64,000 bases of DNA from Allolucifera butyrica (GCF_900476375.1 NZ_UPPP01000116.1:124001-188000), one strand, 5' to 3'; shown: positions 8,286 to 16,365, counted from the first letter of the stretch. Translations and numbers: made by a program. Notes: generated by a model not told the origin, from the sequence alone.

Positions 8286-9947
8286 ATGGGAAACAGTCAA
8301 AGCGGAAAAGCATTTGAAGTGCTGCAAAAAATGGCGAAATCCTTCTTCCTGCCGATCTCCATATTACCTTTCGTCGGTATTCTGCTGGGGATTGGCGCAT
8401 CGTTTACCAATCCTTCGACAATCGCTTCTTATCATCTGGAAGGGATGCTTGGTCAAGGTACAGTTCTGCACGTATTCTTAGAAATTTTAAAAGCCGTCGG
8501 TATCGTTGTTTTCGGTAATTTACCGCTCCTCTTCGCTATGGCAGTAGCACTCGGCTTGGCAAAACAGGAAAAGGCTGTCGCGGTTTTCGCTGCGGCGATT
8601 TCCTTTATCGCCATGCACGCCTCAATTAACGTGCTGCTTACTGCGAAAGGCACTGTTCTTGCCGATGGCTCGATTCTAAAAGGTACGGCTCCCGGAACCA
8701 TTACGCATGTATTGGGCATTACCTCCCTTGAATTGGGTGTCTTCGGCGGGATTATCGCGGGGCTGATGGTTTCCTATCTGCATAATCGTTTCTATAAGAT
8801 ACAGCTTCCTGCCGTCATTTCCTTCTTTGCCGGGTTGCGTTTCGTACCGATCATAAGCATTCTATCTTCCGTTCTGCTCGGTGCCGTCTTCTTCCTTGTT
8901 TGGCCGGTCATCCAGACCGGGATTGCCGGTCTCGGCAATATCGTCGTGAGCTCGGGTCTTGTCGGCACATTCCTCTTCGGTTGTATCGAACGTGCTTTGA
9001 TCCCATTCGGGCTGCATCACGTATTTTATATCCCGATCTGGCAGACCGCACTGGGCGGCAGCATGGAAGTGGCCGGTAAGATGTATTTCGGTGCGCAGAA
9101 TATCTACTTCGCGCAGCTTGCTGATCCGAATACAAAAGCTTTCAGCATAGATGCCGTAAAATTCCTCGTTGGCAAGTATCCGTTCATGATGGGCGGTCTG
9201 CCGGGCGCGGCCCTTGCCATGTACCATTGTGTAAAGAAAGAAAACAGAGCGGCGGTCAAAGGTCTCTATCTCTCGGCGGCATTGACGACTTTTCTTACCG
9301 GTATTACGGAACCGATCGAGTTTACTTTTCTCTTCCTCTCGCCGCTGCTCTTCGGTATCCACGTTCTCCTCGCCGGAACGGCATTCGCTGCCTGTGAACT
9401 CTTACATATTGCTGTCGGTACAACCTTTTCCGACGGGCTGATTGACTTTTCGATTTTTGGTATCCTGCAAGGGGCTGCAAAAACCAACTATCCACTGCTA
9501 ATTGTTCTCATGCTGGTCTATGCTGTTATATACTATGCTCTCTTCCGTTATCTGATCGTCAAATGGGATGTGAAGATTCCAGGAAGAGAAGACGATTTCT
9601 CTGCAGACAATGCGAAACTGTATACGAAAGCTGATTATCAGGCGAAGAAAAATGCCGCAGAAGATGATGAACGCTCATGCAAGATCCTTGAAGGAGTCGG
9701 CGGCGTAGAAAATGTCATCGATATCGACAACTGCGCGACACGCTTGCGTCTGACTCTTGCCGACGGAACGAAGGTCGATGAGGCGCTGCTCAAGACAACC
9801 GGCTGTTCGGGCGTCATCAGGCGCGGCAACGCAATCCAGCTTATCTACGGCCCGATCGTATCGGTGCTTAAAAGCCAGTTTGAAGAATATGTAATGAGTA
9901 AGTGTCGAGGGGACGGGGTTGTCGACAACAAGGATGTTACCGGGTAA
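8286..9947 (+). CDS. PTS EIICB, glucose/glucoside family
   Basis: The 553-residue permease has a roughly 420-residue membrane EIIC domain (PISILPFVGILLGIGASF at the start; GITEPIEFTFLFLSP late in the domain) joined to an EIIB domain whose phospho-cysteine is C483 in DNCATRLRL. It resembles MalX/GlvC-type permeases for maltose or alpha-glucosides, while the GH4 partner has a beta-type motif, so the sugar is unsettled. The last 15 or so residues (from CRGDGVVDN) are encoded by an inserted REP palindrome and are not family sequence. A terminator follows at 9973. Confidence 0.87.
   Translation: MGNSQSGKAFEVLQKMAKSFFLPISILPFVGILLGIGASFTNPSTIASYHLEGMLGQGTVLHVFLEILKAVGIVVFGNLPLLFAMAVALGLAKQEKAVAVFAAAISFIAMHASINVLLTAKGTVLADGSILKGTAPGTITHVLGITSLELGVFGGIIAGLMVSYLHNRFYKIQLPAVISFFAGLRFVPIISILSSVLLGAVFFLVWPVIQTGIAGLGNIVVSSGLVGTFLFGCIERALIPFGLHHVFYIPIWQTALGGSMEVAGKMYFGAQNIYFAQLADPNTKAFSIDAVKFLVGKYPFMMGGLPGAALAMYHCVKKENRAAVKGLYLSAALTTFLTGITEPIEFTFLFLSPLLFGIHVLLAGTAFAACELLHIAVGTTFSDGLIDFSIFGILQGAAKTNYPLLIVLMLVYAVIYYALFRYLIVKWDVKIPGREDDFSADNAKLYTKADYQAKKNAAEDDERSCKILEGVGGVENVIDIDNCATRLRLTLADGTKVDEALLKTTGCSGVIRRGNAIQLIYGPIVSVLKSQFEEYVMSKCRGDGVVDNKDVTG
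9899..9946 (+). repeat. REP element inside the 3' end of the PTS gene
   Basis: GTGTCGAGGGGACGGGG followed by the 12-bp palindrome GTTGTCGACAAC and AAGGATGTTACCGGGTAA matches the REP units at 15468 and 21679 nearly base for base. The TAA at its end is the stop codon of the EIICB gene. Confidence 0.8.
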
Positions 9948-9972
9948 AAGCATAGGGCAAAAACGGGTCATA

Positions 9973-10017
9973 AAAGCCTGCATGATGTGGGAATTCACAT
10001 TGTGCGGGCTTTTTCGA
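9973..10017 (+). terminator. Terminator of the glucoside PTS operon
   Basis: A 17-bp stem (AAAGCCTGCATGATGTG against CACATTGTGCGGGCTTT, with G-U pairs) with a short loop is followed by TTTTTCGATTTTTT. Confidence 0.8.
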
Positions 10018-10215
10018 TTTTTTGTCATAATATTGTCATAAAGTACGTTTATTATAGGTATAGCAGTTCATCTAATAAGTTGCCTGTACTGGATTTTTCG
10101 CACATTCTGCAAAGTATGAATGAATGGTAAACCGGGAGGGGGTGGTAAGGGAAAGCAGGCAGTAAAATACAGTTGATATGGTTTCTCATTCTACAATATA
10201 AGGGGGAGTTAAATT

Positions 10216-10716
10216 TTGAAAAAACTGATACTTTTCGCCGTAACCTTATTGATGTTTATGTCGGTGGCCGTGACTGCAAGTGCTCAAGATTGGCAAGGCC
10301 GATTCTTCGACGGGAATCACCGCCTGATTTCCCTAAGGTCCATGGCTAATGGAGAATTTGTAACCGCCGCTGATGACGGGAATTCTCCGCTGATAGCGGA
10401 CCGGGATTGGGCGAGAAGGTGGGGCACCTTTGAAGTCGTTCCTATGGGACCGCACCGGATCGCCCTTAGATCGATGGCCAATGGGAAATTTGTAACCGCC
10501 GAGAATGCCGGGAATTCTCCGTTGATAGCCAACCGGGATTGGGCCAGGGAGTGGGAAACTTTTGAAGTTGTCCATATGGGACCGCACCGGATTGCCCTTA
10601 AGTCGATGGCTAATGGAAAATTTGTAACCGCTGAGAATGCCGGGAAATCCCCGCTGATAGCCAATCGCGACTGGGCCAGAAAGTGGGAAACCTTTGAAGT
10701 GATTGAACGAAACTAG
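10216..10716 (+). CDS. Secreted fascin-like beta-trefoil protein
   Basis: The 166-residue protein has a signal peptide (MKKLILFAVTLLMFMSVAV, cleavage after ASA near residue 23) and then three consecutive repeats of about 43-45 residues. Each carries SMANG-FVTA near its start, SPLIA-RDWAR in the middle and W-TFEV at the end. Three such repeats make one complete beta-trefoil of the fascin/ricin-like class, often a sugar- or protein-binding fold. Repeats 2 and 3 are almost identical, suggesting recent duplication. The start is a TTG after AGGGGGAG. It is monocistronic with two downstream hairpins. The ligand is unknown; an envelope or extracellular role is likely. Confidence 0.7.
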   Translation: MKKLILFAVTLLMFMSVAVTASAQDWQGRFFDGNHRLISLRSMANGEFVTAADDGNSPLIADRDWARRWGTFEVVPMGPHRIALRSMANGKFVTAENAGNSPLIANRDWAREWETFEVVHMGPHRIALKSMANGKFVTAENAGKSPLIANRDWARKWETFEVIERN

Positions 10717-10756
10717 GGTACATACTAGAAAAGTAGAGTTTTTCTTTATATCGAGA

Positions 10757-10783
10757 GGCAGGTTCTTCGGGACTTGCCTTTTG
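10757..10783 (+). terminator. Hairpin downstream of the trefoil gene
   Basis: GGCAGGT pairs with ACTTGCC (one G-U) and is followed by TTTTG. A stronger hairpin follows at 10803. Confidence 0.5.
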
Positions 10784-10802
10784 TATTTAGCGCCAAAAGA
10801 AA

Positions 10803-10840
10803 GCTGCCTCAAATTTTTTTTGAGGCAGCCTCTTTGTTTT
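10803..10840. terminator. Terminator between trefoil and porin genes
   Basis: GCTGCCTCAAA and TTTGAGGCAGC pair over 11 bp and are followed by CTCTTTGTTTT on the plus strand. It separates the two convergent genes. Confidence 0.75.
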
Positions 10841-10911
10841 AAGTATTTATTTTTTATTAAAACAGAGTTGTTGTCGCGTATTGCGGCCTTTTTAATGATT
10901 AATTACTAAAA

Positions 10912-11925
10912 TTAGAAGCTCCATTTCAGGTTGGCGCCAAATTCATTGTCGGTGCCGGGGCTATTGTTGTATTTTTTCAGCGACAGCAGATATGCATTGA
11001 AGCCAAGGGCCTTGCTCAGGTCGTGATGATAAGCGTAGGTAAAGCCCTTATAGCCAATACCCTGGAAAGTTGAGTTGTCCATAAAGGCCTCGTAATTCGG
11101 ATAGTAAACACCACCAATAGCCGAGTTTACAAGGTCGACGGAATTAGCCTGCACGCTGTTGTAAGCAATCGTGAAGGAGCTTTTGTCCCAGCTGTAGGTG
11201 CCGCCGATGGTATAGGCATTGGTGTCGCTGCTGGCATTGGACCTGGCAAATTCCCCATTTAACGCAAAGTTTTTGCTCAAATTGGTAGATGCGTTAACGC
11301 CCCAGTAATTGGCGTCGCTGGTGGGACTGGTTTTCTTAGCCAAAACTGCCCCCAACGTTACGTTATCAATATTACTGCTTAGATCAAGACCCAGCCAATT
11401 TTGATTGTCAAAGTAATTATCTTCCACGGCATTATTGATACTGCCTTTATTATTGCCGGAAAATGCTTTACCAGCAACCACTTTGACATTAAGGTTGTTC
11501 AGTTTGCCCGTGGCAACGAGTCCGTCAAAGTAGGTCAGCGGATTAATGTCGTTTCCAGCGTAGAAGATGGAACCTTGACCAAGTTGAGCGCCTTGACGGC
11601 CGAGCGAGAAGGTCCAGTTCCCATAATTGGCTTTTAAGCCAAACTGGTCCAGGTTAAAATCACTGGTAGTGGATTTACCCGACGGGTCGTTGACCTGACC
11701 GCTGAAACGGGTGAAAAAGCTGGTGTTTTCGTCGAGTTTGCCGGAAAATTTAAATTCGGTGGACATTTTGTTTGCCGTGTTGCCATCATCGTGGAAAGCG
11801 CCGTCATGATTTGAACGGAATTCATACTTAAAGTCGCCGCTTACATCAACCGAATAGGCCAGAGCGGTGCCGACCACGGACAATCCCAAACCGACTGCAA
11901 GAGCAATAATAAATCCTTTTTTCAC
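10912..11925 (-). CDS. Outer-membrane porin-like beta-barrel
   Basis: The 337-residue protein has a signal peptide cleaved after ALA (residue 23). It is then rich in alternating hydrophobic/polar stretches with Asn, Gly, Ser and Tyr, and ends in NLKWSF. A C-terminal phenylalanine is the usual signal for BAM-dependent barrel insertion. It lacks the N-terminal SLH domain of OmpM-type Negativicutes porins, so it is a different, simpler barrel, probably a general or sugar porin. The start is GTG after AAGGGGGG. A consensus promoter lies about 250 bases upstream, leaving a long leader. It is evidence that the host has an outer membrane. Confidence 0.75.
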   Translation of the reverse strand: MKKGFIIALAVGLGLSVVGTALAYSVDVSGDFKYEFRSNHDGAFHDDGNTANKMSTEFKFSGKLDENTSFFTRFSGQVNDPSGKSTTSDFNLDQFGLKANYGNWTFSLGRQGAQLGQGSIFYAGNDINPLTYFDGLVATGKLNNLNVKVVAGKAFSGNNKGSINNAVEDNYFDNQNWLGLDLSSNIDNVTLGAVLAKKTSPTSDANYWGVNASTNLSKNFALNGEFARSNASSDTNAYTIGGTYSWDKSSFTIAYNSVQANSVDLVNSAIGGVYYPNYEAFMDNSTFQGIGYKGFTYAYHHDLSKALGFNAYLLSLKKYNNSPGTDNEFGANLKWSF

Positions 11926-12178
11926 TAGAGTACCCCCCTTGGTTTCTTGCTTTTTTTATTCAGATAACGTGCACCGGGGGATAAGTTTCTTCCAATTTCC
12001 TTATCCTGAAATACAGTTATCCATCTAAAAGATCTACGTTCAGGCAACTATAGATGGACCTCCTTTCCAGCCGGAACATCGATTCTTTCGATTTATGAAT
12101 GGATCATTAAATTTTCGTATTGGTTTACAATAGTTTCAATAGATGCTATCTAAAAGGTTCCTTTTAATTAACAAATTT
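11926..12178 (-). promoter_or_regulatory. Long 5' leader of the porin gene
   Basis: From the promoter at 12185-12214 the message would carry about 250 untranslated bases. It contains a stem TCCATCTA/TAGATGGA whose left arm follows directly on AAAGGAGG, an internal ribosome-site-like run that opens no long frame. I do not recognise a riboswitch class. Leader-based (sRNA or structural) control of a porin is plausible but unproven. Confidence 0.4.
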
Positions 12179-12184
12179 TAATTT

Positions 12185-12214
12185 ATTATAAAGTACAGTC
12201 CTAATTTATGTCAA
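12185..12214 (-). promoter_or_regulatory. Porin promoter
   Basis: On the minus strand a perfect TTGACA (12209-12214) and a perfect TATAAT (12185-12190) are 18 bases apart, a strong vegetative promoter. Confidence 0.8.
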
Positions 12215-12391
12215 TCAAAAAGTTATTATTTAAAACATTTGTATACTTAAAAAAGACAGAGTGGGAGCACTTATCCCGCCGACATATTGCCCCTAAAAAA
12301 CATACTGTTATAATTTATTCGGCTTTATGTAAAAGTGCAATATGTTTAATCATTAAATTACAATAAATTTATTGTGAAAAAAATATTGTAA

Positions 12392-12420
12392 TTGATGACG
12401 TTGTCGGTTAGAATTATACT
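12392..12420 (+). promoter_or_regulatory. Promoter for the 12514 gene
   Basis: TTGATG and TATACT are 17 bases apart, about 90 bases before the start codon. Confidence 0.5.
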
Positions 12421-12513
12421 GGAATAAAATATAAAAGCTGTTAATTACTGATTGCTTTTTTAACCAGGGAATAACGAATCTGTATTTTTAGTAAGGAAGG
12501 ATTGAAAAAAGAT

Positions 12514-13473
12514 ATGAGTGATTTAGTAGACTTATTGGGCTGGATTGGGTTACCACTAATCATAACAATCGGAACTATTTATTATGTGTTTCGTTCTGTA
12601 ACCCGTAATAGCAGGATGATGAAAAAATTAGTAAGTGCCGGTGTTGTGGCTCCGGCGAGGATTGACAATCTGGAACAAACCGGAACGATGATCAATAATA
12701 ATCCTGTACTGAGAATTTGGGTTACGGCTTATCCTCAGAACCAGCCTCCGGTTCAGCTTGAAATTAAACAATTGGTTTCTCTTATTTCGATACCCCAGGT
12801 GGGCAGTCAGGTCGTAGTTGCCTATGATCCGCAAAAACCTCAGGAAGCAATTATTTTAAGCAAGGAATATACGGATCAATTAAAAAATGGTAACGGCCTG
12901 GCAGGCAACACTTCCAATAGCAATTTACCATTTAGACCGGTAATACCCAATACGAACTTTGGGCGTAGGATCTTCCTGCGCATGGTGCTCTTTTTGATCG
13001 GTATGGCCGCGATTTTTGCCTTTGCCTGGAAGGATCAGCTTGTCAACGAAGCCTACAAGTTTCTGCCGGAAACAGCGACAAGCCTTCGGGGCCAATGGGT
13101 CGGTACCATGGAATTAGATAAATCATCGAACGATCCGGCCAAGAAACCGGAGAAGGCCGTCATCCATATCAACTTCCATATGAAGCAAGCCTTCCTTGGC
13201 TGGTACGACGGGGACGGCGAAATGTTGATTCAGGGGGAGAATAAGCCTCATCACATCAAGCTTTCAATGGTTGAGGAAAGGGACGACGGAAGAATCAGCG
13301 GCAGCAGCGATTCCGGCGGAATTGATTTCTTCGAGGCGAAAAAGAAAGACGGAACAATAAACTTAAAGCTGAAAGGGAGCGACAACCAAGACCTTACCGG
13401 GGTTCTCCACAAAGGAAATGATGCGGAATACCAGGTTCTTTGCAAAAACCTGCGCGCAGGGACGTTGAAATAA
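12514..13473 (+). CDS. Membrane protein with a DUF3592-like segment, function unknown
   Basis: The 319-residue protein has a transmembrane helix near its start (LGWIGLPLIITIGTIYYVF), a soluble stretch about 30-120 that looks like the small beta-rich DUF3592 type (ARIDNLEQTGTMINNNP then PQVGSQVVVAYDPQKPQEA), a second helix around 155-175 and a C-terminal soluble domain of about 140 residues. A longer frame starts with TTG at 12502, but its ribosome site would be only one base away, so I prefer ATG 12514. It stands alone between a promoter and a terminator. I do not recognise a function. Confidence 0.6.
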   Translation: MSDLVDLLGWIGLPLIITIGTIYYVFRSVTRNSRMMKKLVSAGVVAPARIDNLEQTGTMINNNPVLRIWVTAYPQNQPPVQLEIKQLVSLISIPQVGSQVVVAYDPQKPQEAIILSKEYTDQLKNGNGLAGNTSNSNLPFRPVIPNTNFGRRIFLRMVLFLIGMAAIFAFAWKDQLVNEAYKFLPETATSLRGQWVGTMELDKSSNDPAKKPEKAVIHINFHMKQAFLGWYDGDGEMLIQGENKPHHIKLSMVEERDDGRISGSSDSGGIDFFEAKKKDGTINLKLKGSDNQDLTGVLHKGNDAEYQVLCKNLRAGTLK

Positions 13474-13523
13474 CACCGGAACAATCGTGACGGATAAAGG
13501 AAAATTGGTGAACGCTTTTTTGG

Positions 13524-13560
13524 TGGGTAGTGACAGCTTGGCTGACACTACCCCTTTAAT
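13524..13560 (+). terminator. Terminator after the 12514 gene
   Basis: GGGTAGTGACAGC pairs with GCTGACACTACCC (one mismatch) and is followed by a weak T-rich tail. Confidence 0.65.
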
Positions 13561-13611
13561 TTTGGCCGTCAAAAGGGTAATGAACCAAGAAAATAAGACG
13601 AAAGTCCCAAA

Positions 13612-13627
13612 GTGTCAAGGGGACGGC
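13612..13627 (+). repeat. REP left-half fragment
   Basis: GTGTCAAGGGGACGG matches the first half of the REP family seen at 15468 and 21679; the GTTGTTGACAAC half is missing. Confidence 0.55.
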
Positions 13628-13637
13628 AGACCAGAAA

Positions 13638-13811
13638 ATACATGAGGAATTTACCTGGAAAGCTTATCATCTTGGACAGGGCTTATTTGCGTTCATTGTC
13701 CTATTCGAAAGTTCTGAGTCAATAAACAGTATCGAAACATACAATGTATTGTTGAGGATATTTGAGTTGGAGCAGTCGGAATTTGACAAAAATTTAGTAT
13801 GGAGATGTTAG
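13638..13811 (+). pseudogene. Truncated gene tail behind a REP fragment
   Basis: An open frame of 57 codons with no start codon encodes a protein-like sequence (EEFTWKAYHLGQGLFAF, then YNVLLRIFELEQSEFDKNLV) and ends in a TAG just before the methyltransferase start. Its 5' end runs directly into the REP fragment at 13612. I read it as the surviving end of a gene cut by the REP event. The family is not recognised. Confidence 0.35.
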
Positions 13812-13812
13812 G

Positions 13813-14475
13813 ATGATAGTTCATTGTGAAGATAAATATGTGTCACGCTTTATTGTACCGTCAGATTCAAATAACAAAAATTTTATATTTGATATGCCGG
13901 AAACTTGGTGGAGCAGGCCGTATGAATATGAGTGGGCCAGACAGTTTGCCGAAGAAAATGATATTTGTTTAGATGCCGCCTGTGGCCTAAGTCACCCACT
14001 CAAATTTTATTTGCATGACAAATGCAAAGTTGTGCATGCCTGTGATATAGATGAACGTATTGTCGCTAGTACTAAAATTCTGGAGGATATAGCAGTTACC
14101 GTTGGAGAAGAAACGGCCTGCCATTTTCCGGCAAAGTATCTAAGTGATATAAAATATAAGCAGGCAAATATAACGAATTTGCCTTATGAGGACAAAATGT
14201 TTGACAAAATTTATTGTATATCAGTACTAGAACATCTGGCACCTTTGGATATAGTTAAGGCATTTTCTGAACTTGCAAGGGTTATAAAAGATGAAGGATT
14301 AATGATACTTACTTTTGACTATCCAAGTATAAACTTGCAGTTATTGGAACAAGTGGTTACTCATTCGGGGCTAAAATTTGCAGGGCATGTGGATTTTAAA
14401 TTACCCAGTGACGCAATTTTTTCCGATTTGTGGGGGCGTTTATATTGTTTTCGGGGGCTGTTAAGAAAGCAATAA
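13813..14475 (+). CDS. Class I SAM-dependent methyltransferase
   Basis: The 220-residue cytosolic protein has the Rossmann methyltransferase pattern: CLDAACGLS (motif I, about residue 57), an acidic strand end in HACDIDE (motif II), the NITNLPYEDKMFDKIYCISV region and LEHL with an aromatic-acidic motif around 140-150. It resembles Methyltransf_11 enzymes. The substrate cannot be told. The sequence is AT-richer than the neighbouring sugar genes and sits in an accessory stretch between REP fragments, so acquisition by transfer is plausible. GGAGATGTTAGG gives a weak ribosome site before the ATG. Confidence 0.75.
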   Translation: MIVHCEDKYVSRFIVPSDSNNKNFIFDMPETWWSRPYEYEWARQFAEENDICLDAACGLSHPLKFYLHDKCKVVHACDIDERIVASTKILEDIAVTVGEETACHFPAKYLSDIKYKQANITNLPYEDKMFDKIYCISVLEHLAPLDIVKAFSELARVIKDEGLMILTFDYPSINLQLLEQVVTHSGLKFAGHVDFKLPSDAIFSDLWGRLYCFRGLLRKQ

Positions 14476-14693
14476 AGATATGTCCTGATTTTAGAGCAAA
14501 GATAAGCCGGCGCCAGGAAGATAGTCTTTGATGGTATTAAGTTTGCAAATTTGCTTATATAAAATAATTCATGTAGTTGCGGGGTGATTTTTTAACAAAC
14601 AATATCATATTCTGTACCAACACTGTAGGAAGGTATGAGCAGAATTTGCGATTCGTTGCTGCAGTGAAATACAGGGTAGAGGAGGAGTCAGAA

Positions 14694-14768
14694 TTGTCCG
14701 GAATACCCATTTCGGCTGTCTGTGATAGACCAACTGACGTTTTAGCCTCCAGTTTGTGTGAGCCATGA
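14694..14768 (+). CDS. 24-codon upstream frame coupled to carbonic anhydrase
   Basis: A TTG start six bases after GAGGAGGAG opens 24 codons (SGIPISAVCDRPTDVLASSL and a few more) whose TGA overlaps the carbonic anhydrase ATG as ATGA. The anhydrase has no ribosome site of its own, so ribosomes ending here could restart on it. It could be a leader peptide, or the remains of an N-terminal region in another frame. Confidence 0.4.
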   Translation: MSGIPISAVCDRPTDVLASSLCEP

Positions 14769-15337
14769 TTGCGGAACATGCCCTCAGAAGGCTGATCGAG
14801 GGGAACGAGCGGTATATAATTGGGCAATGTGCGATCATTGATGTTAGCATGGAACGAAGGAAAGAATTGACGGAGGGGCAGCAGCCCTTTGCGATTCTCA
14901 TTGGCTGCTCCGATTCCCGTGTGCCGCCGGAGATAATATTTGGTCAGGGACTTGGTGATTTGTTCGTTGTAAGAACGGCAGGCGGAGTAGTCGATGACTT
15001 GGTTCTGGGCAGCGTGGAGTACGCGGTTTCCCATTTTGGCGTAGAGTTAATCGTGGTGTTAGGACATGAGGATTGCGGCGCGGTTAAGGCGGCGGTGGAG
15101 GGAAATCATGAATCCGGCGGTATTGCTTTCATTATGGAAGCGATAGAACCTGCCGTGGAAAGAGCGAAAATGCAGGTAGGAAACTTACTGGATAATGCCA
15201 TTAAAGCCAATATTGACCTGAATATACAGCGGGTCAGATCTTCGCCTGCTATTAGGGAAGCCATGAGAAAGGATTGTCTTAAAATCGTTGGTGCATTTTA
15301 TGATATCTATGATGGTCTGGTACAGTTCTTAATTTAA
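14765..15337 (+). CDS. Beta-class carbonic anhydrase
   Basis: The 190-residue enzyme interconverts CO2 and bicarbonate. Zinc ligands C48 (in CSDSR), H101 and C104 (in GHEDCG) are all present, with the D50-R52 dyad. NERYIIG near residue 14 is the usual N-terminal family pattern. An in-frame stop lies just upstream of the ATG, so the start cannot be earlier, and no signal peptide is present. It appears to depend on a short coupled frame (14694-14768) for initiation. In an anaerobic acetogen-like host it may supply bicarbonate or CO2 for carbon fixation; that is inference. Confidence 0.88.
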   Translation: MIAEHALRRLIEGNERYIIGQCAIIDVSMERRKELTEGQQPFAILIGCSDSRVPPEIIFGQGLGDLFVVRTAGGVVDDLVLGSVEYAVSHFGVELIVVLGHEDCGAVKAAVEGNHESGGIAFIMEAIEPAVERAKMQVGNLLDNAIKANIDLNIQRVRSSPAIREAMRKDCLKIVGAFYDIYDGLVQFLI

Positions 15338-15435
15338 CCCCAGCCCTCGTCGGCTCCCGGTTTCGTTGGCTTATTTGAATCGTACTGGTTTTTTCCAATA
15401 AAAGTATTTATATATATAGGATTCAATTTTTGAAT

Positions 15436-15466
15436 TAGAGCTAACCGGGTGCGGTCGGCTCTTTTT
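15436..15466 (+). terminator. Terminator after carbonic anhydrase
   Basis: AGAGCTAACCG pairs imperfectly with CGGTCGGCTCT and is followed by TTTTT. The REP element begins two bases later. Confidence 0.6.
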
Positions 15467-15467
15467 A

Positions 15468-15512
15468 GTGTCAAGGGGACGGGGTTATTGACAACCCGGA
15501 CGTTGTGAGGTA
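15468..15512 (+). repeat. REP element, left flank of the RAYT gene
   Basis: GTGTCAAGGGGACGGGGTT, then ATTGACAACCCGGACGTTGT, is the fullest form of the family. A copy in inverted orientation lies directly after the transposase gene (16298-16328), so the gene is bracketed as in REPtrons. Confidence 0.8.
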
Positions 15513-15534
15513 AGCTAAACTAGGGGTGTAAAAA

Positions 15535-16296
15535 ATGCCACGAAAGGCTAGAGAAAAAAGTGAAAGCGGAATTTACCATATAATTATGAGAGGAATCAAT
15601 CGGCAAACGATCTTTGAAGAGGAAGAAGATCAAGCTCATTTTCTGCAAACCCTCGGGAAATATAAGGAAAAAAGCCAATACAAAGTATATGCCTATTGTT
15701 TAATGGGAAATCATGTTCATTTGCTGTTGAAAATTGGAATTGAACCATTAGAACAAGTGATGCGACGTTTATGTGGCAGTTACGTATATTGGTATAATAC
15801 TAAATACCAAAGAGTCGGGAACCTGTTCCAGGACCGGTTTAAAAGTGAACCGGTACAAGACGAACAATATTTTCAGATAGTGCAAAGATATATCCATCAG
15901 AATCCGGTAAAAGCGGGACTGGTCAAGGAAGTAGGAGAATATAAATGGAGCAGCTATAATGAGTATGTCGATCAGGCCGGCTTGGTAGATGTAGAACTAA
16001 TGCTTGGAATGATAAGCGAGGAAAGAGAAAAGGCAATACGAATCTTTACAGAGTATACCAATGAAATTAATGAGGATGTATGCCTGGACATAGACAATGA
16101 AAAGGGACGGATTACAGATGAAGAAGCAAGATTAATAATAAAAACAGTATGCAAAGTAAAGAACGCGATAGATTTGCAGAAGTTCGATGTGACAACAAGA
16201 AATGAATATTTGAAGAAACTAAAGGCGGAACACTTGTCTATTCGCCAAATTGAAAGACTTACAGGTATTAACCGTGGGATTGTTTTAAAAGCATAA
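15535..16296 (+). mobile_element. REP-associated tyrosine transposase (RAYT)
   Basis: The 253-residue protein is a Y1/HUH transposase of the TnpA-REP type: SGIYHIIMRGINRQTIF at the start, H60 and H62 in MGNHVHLLL (HUH metal site), then RYIHQNPVKAGL, whose tyrosine is the likely nucleophile. A C-terminal roughly 60-residue stretch contains a helix-turn-helix-like segment (LSIRQIERLTGINRGIVLKA). RAYTs cut and join single-stranded REP hairpins; they have no IS ends. Inverted REP copies flank the gene, and at least five more are scattered in this window. The frame is intact, so it may still be active. Confidence 0.85.
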
Positions 16297-16297
16297 A

Positions 16298-16328
16298 GGG
16301 GTGTCACAAACCCCGTCCCCCCGACACC
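16298..16328 (-). repeat. REP element, right flank of the RAYT gene
   Basis: Read on the minus strand it is GGTGTCGGGGGGACGGGG then TTTGTGACACCCC, the same family as the left flank in opposite orientation. Confidence 0.75.
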
Positions 16329-16365
16329 AACGAAAGACTAGAGAAAAAGGGGAAAACGGAATTAA
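16329..16365 (+). pseudogene. Second RAYT 5' remnant
   Basis: ACGAAAGACTAGAGAAAAAG then GGGAAAACGGAATT matches the start of the intact transposase gene (from 15540) with a few changes. Similarity then stops. It suggests a tandem copy was once present and decayed. Confidence 0.5.

Noticed and set aside
10317..10664. 115-codon minus-strand frame with repeats opposite the trefoil gene
   Set aside because: It is the mirror of the repeated secreted protein; the repeats come from the plus-strand gene, which has the signal peptide and ribosome site.
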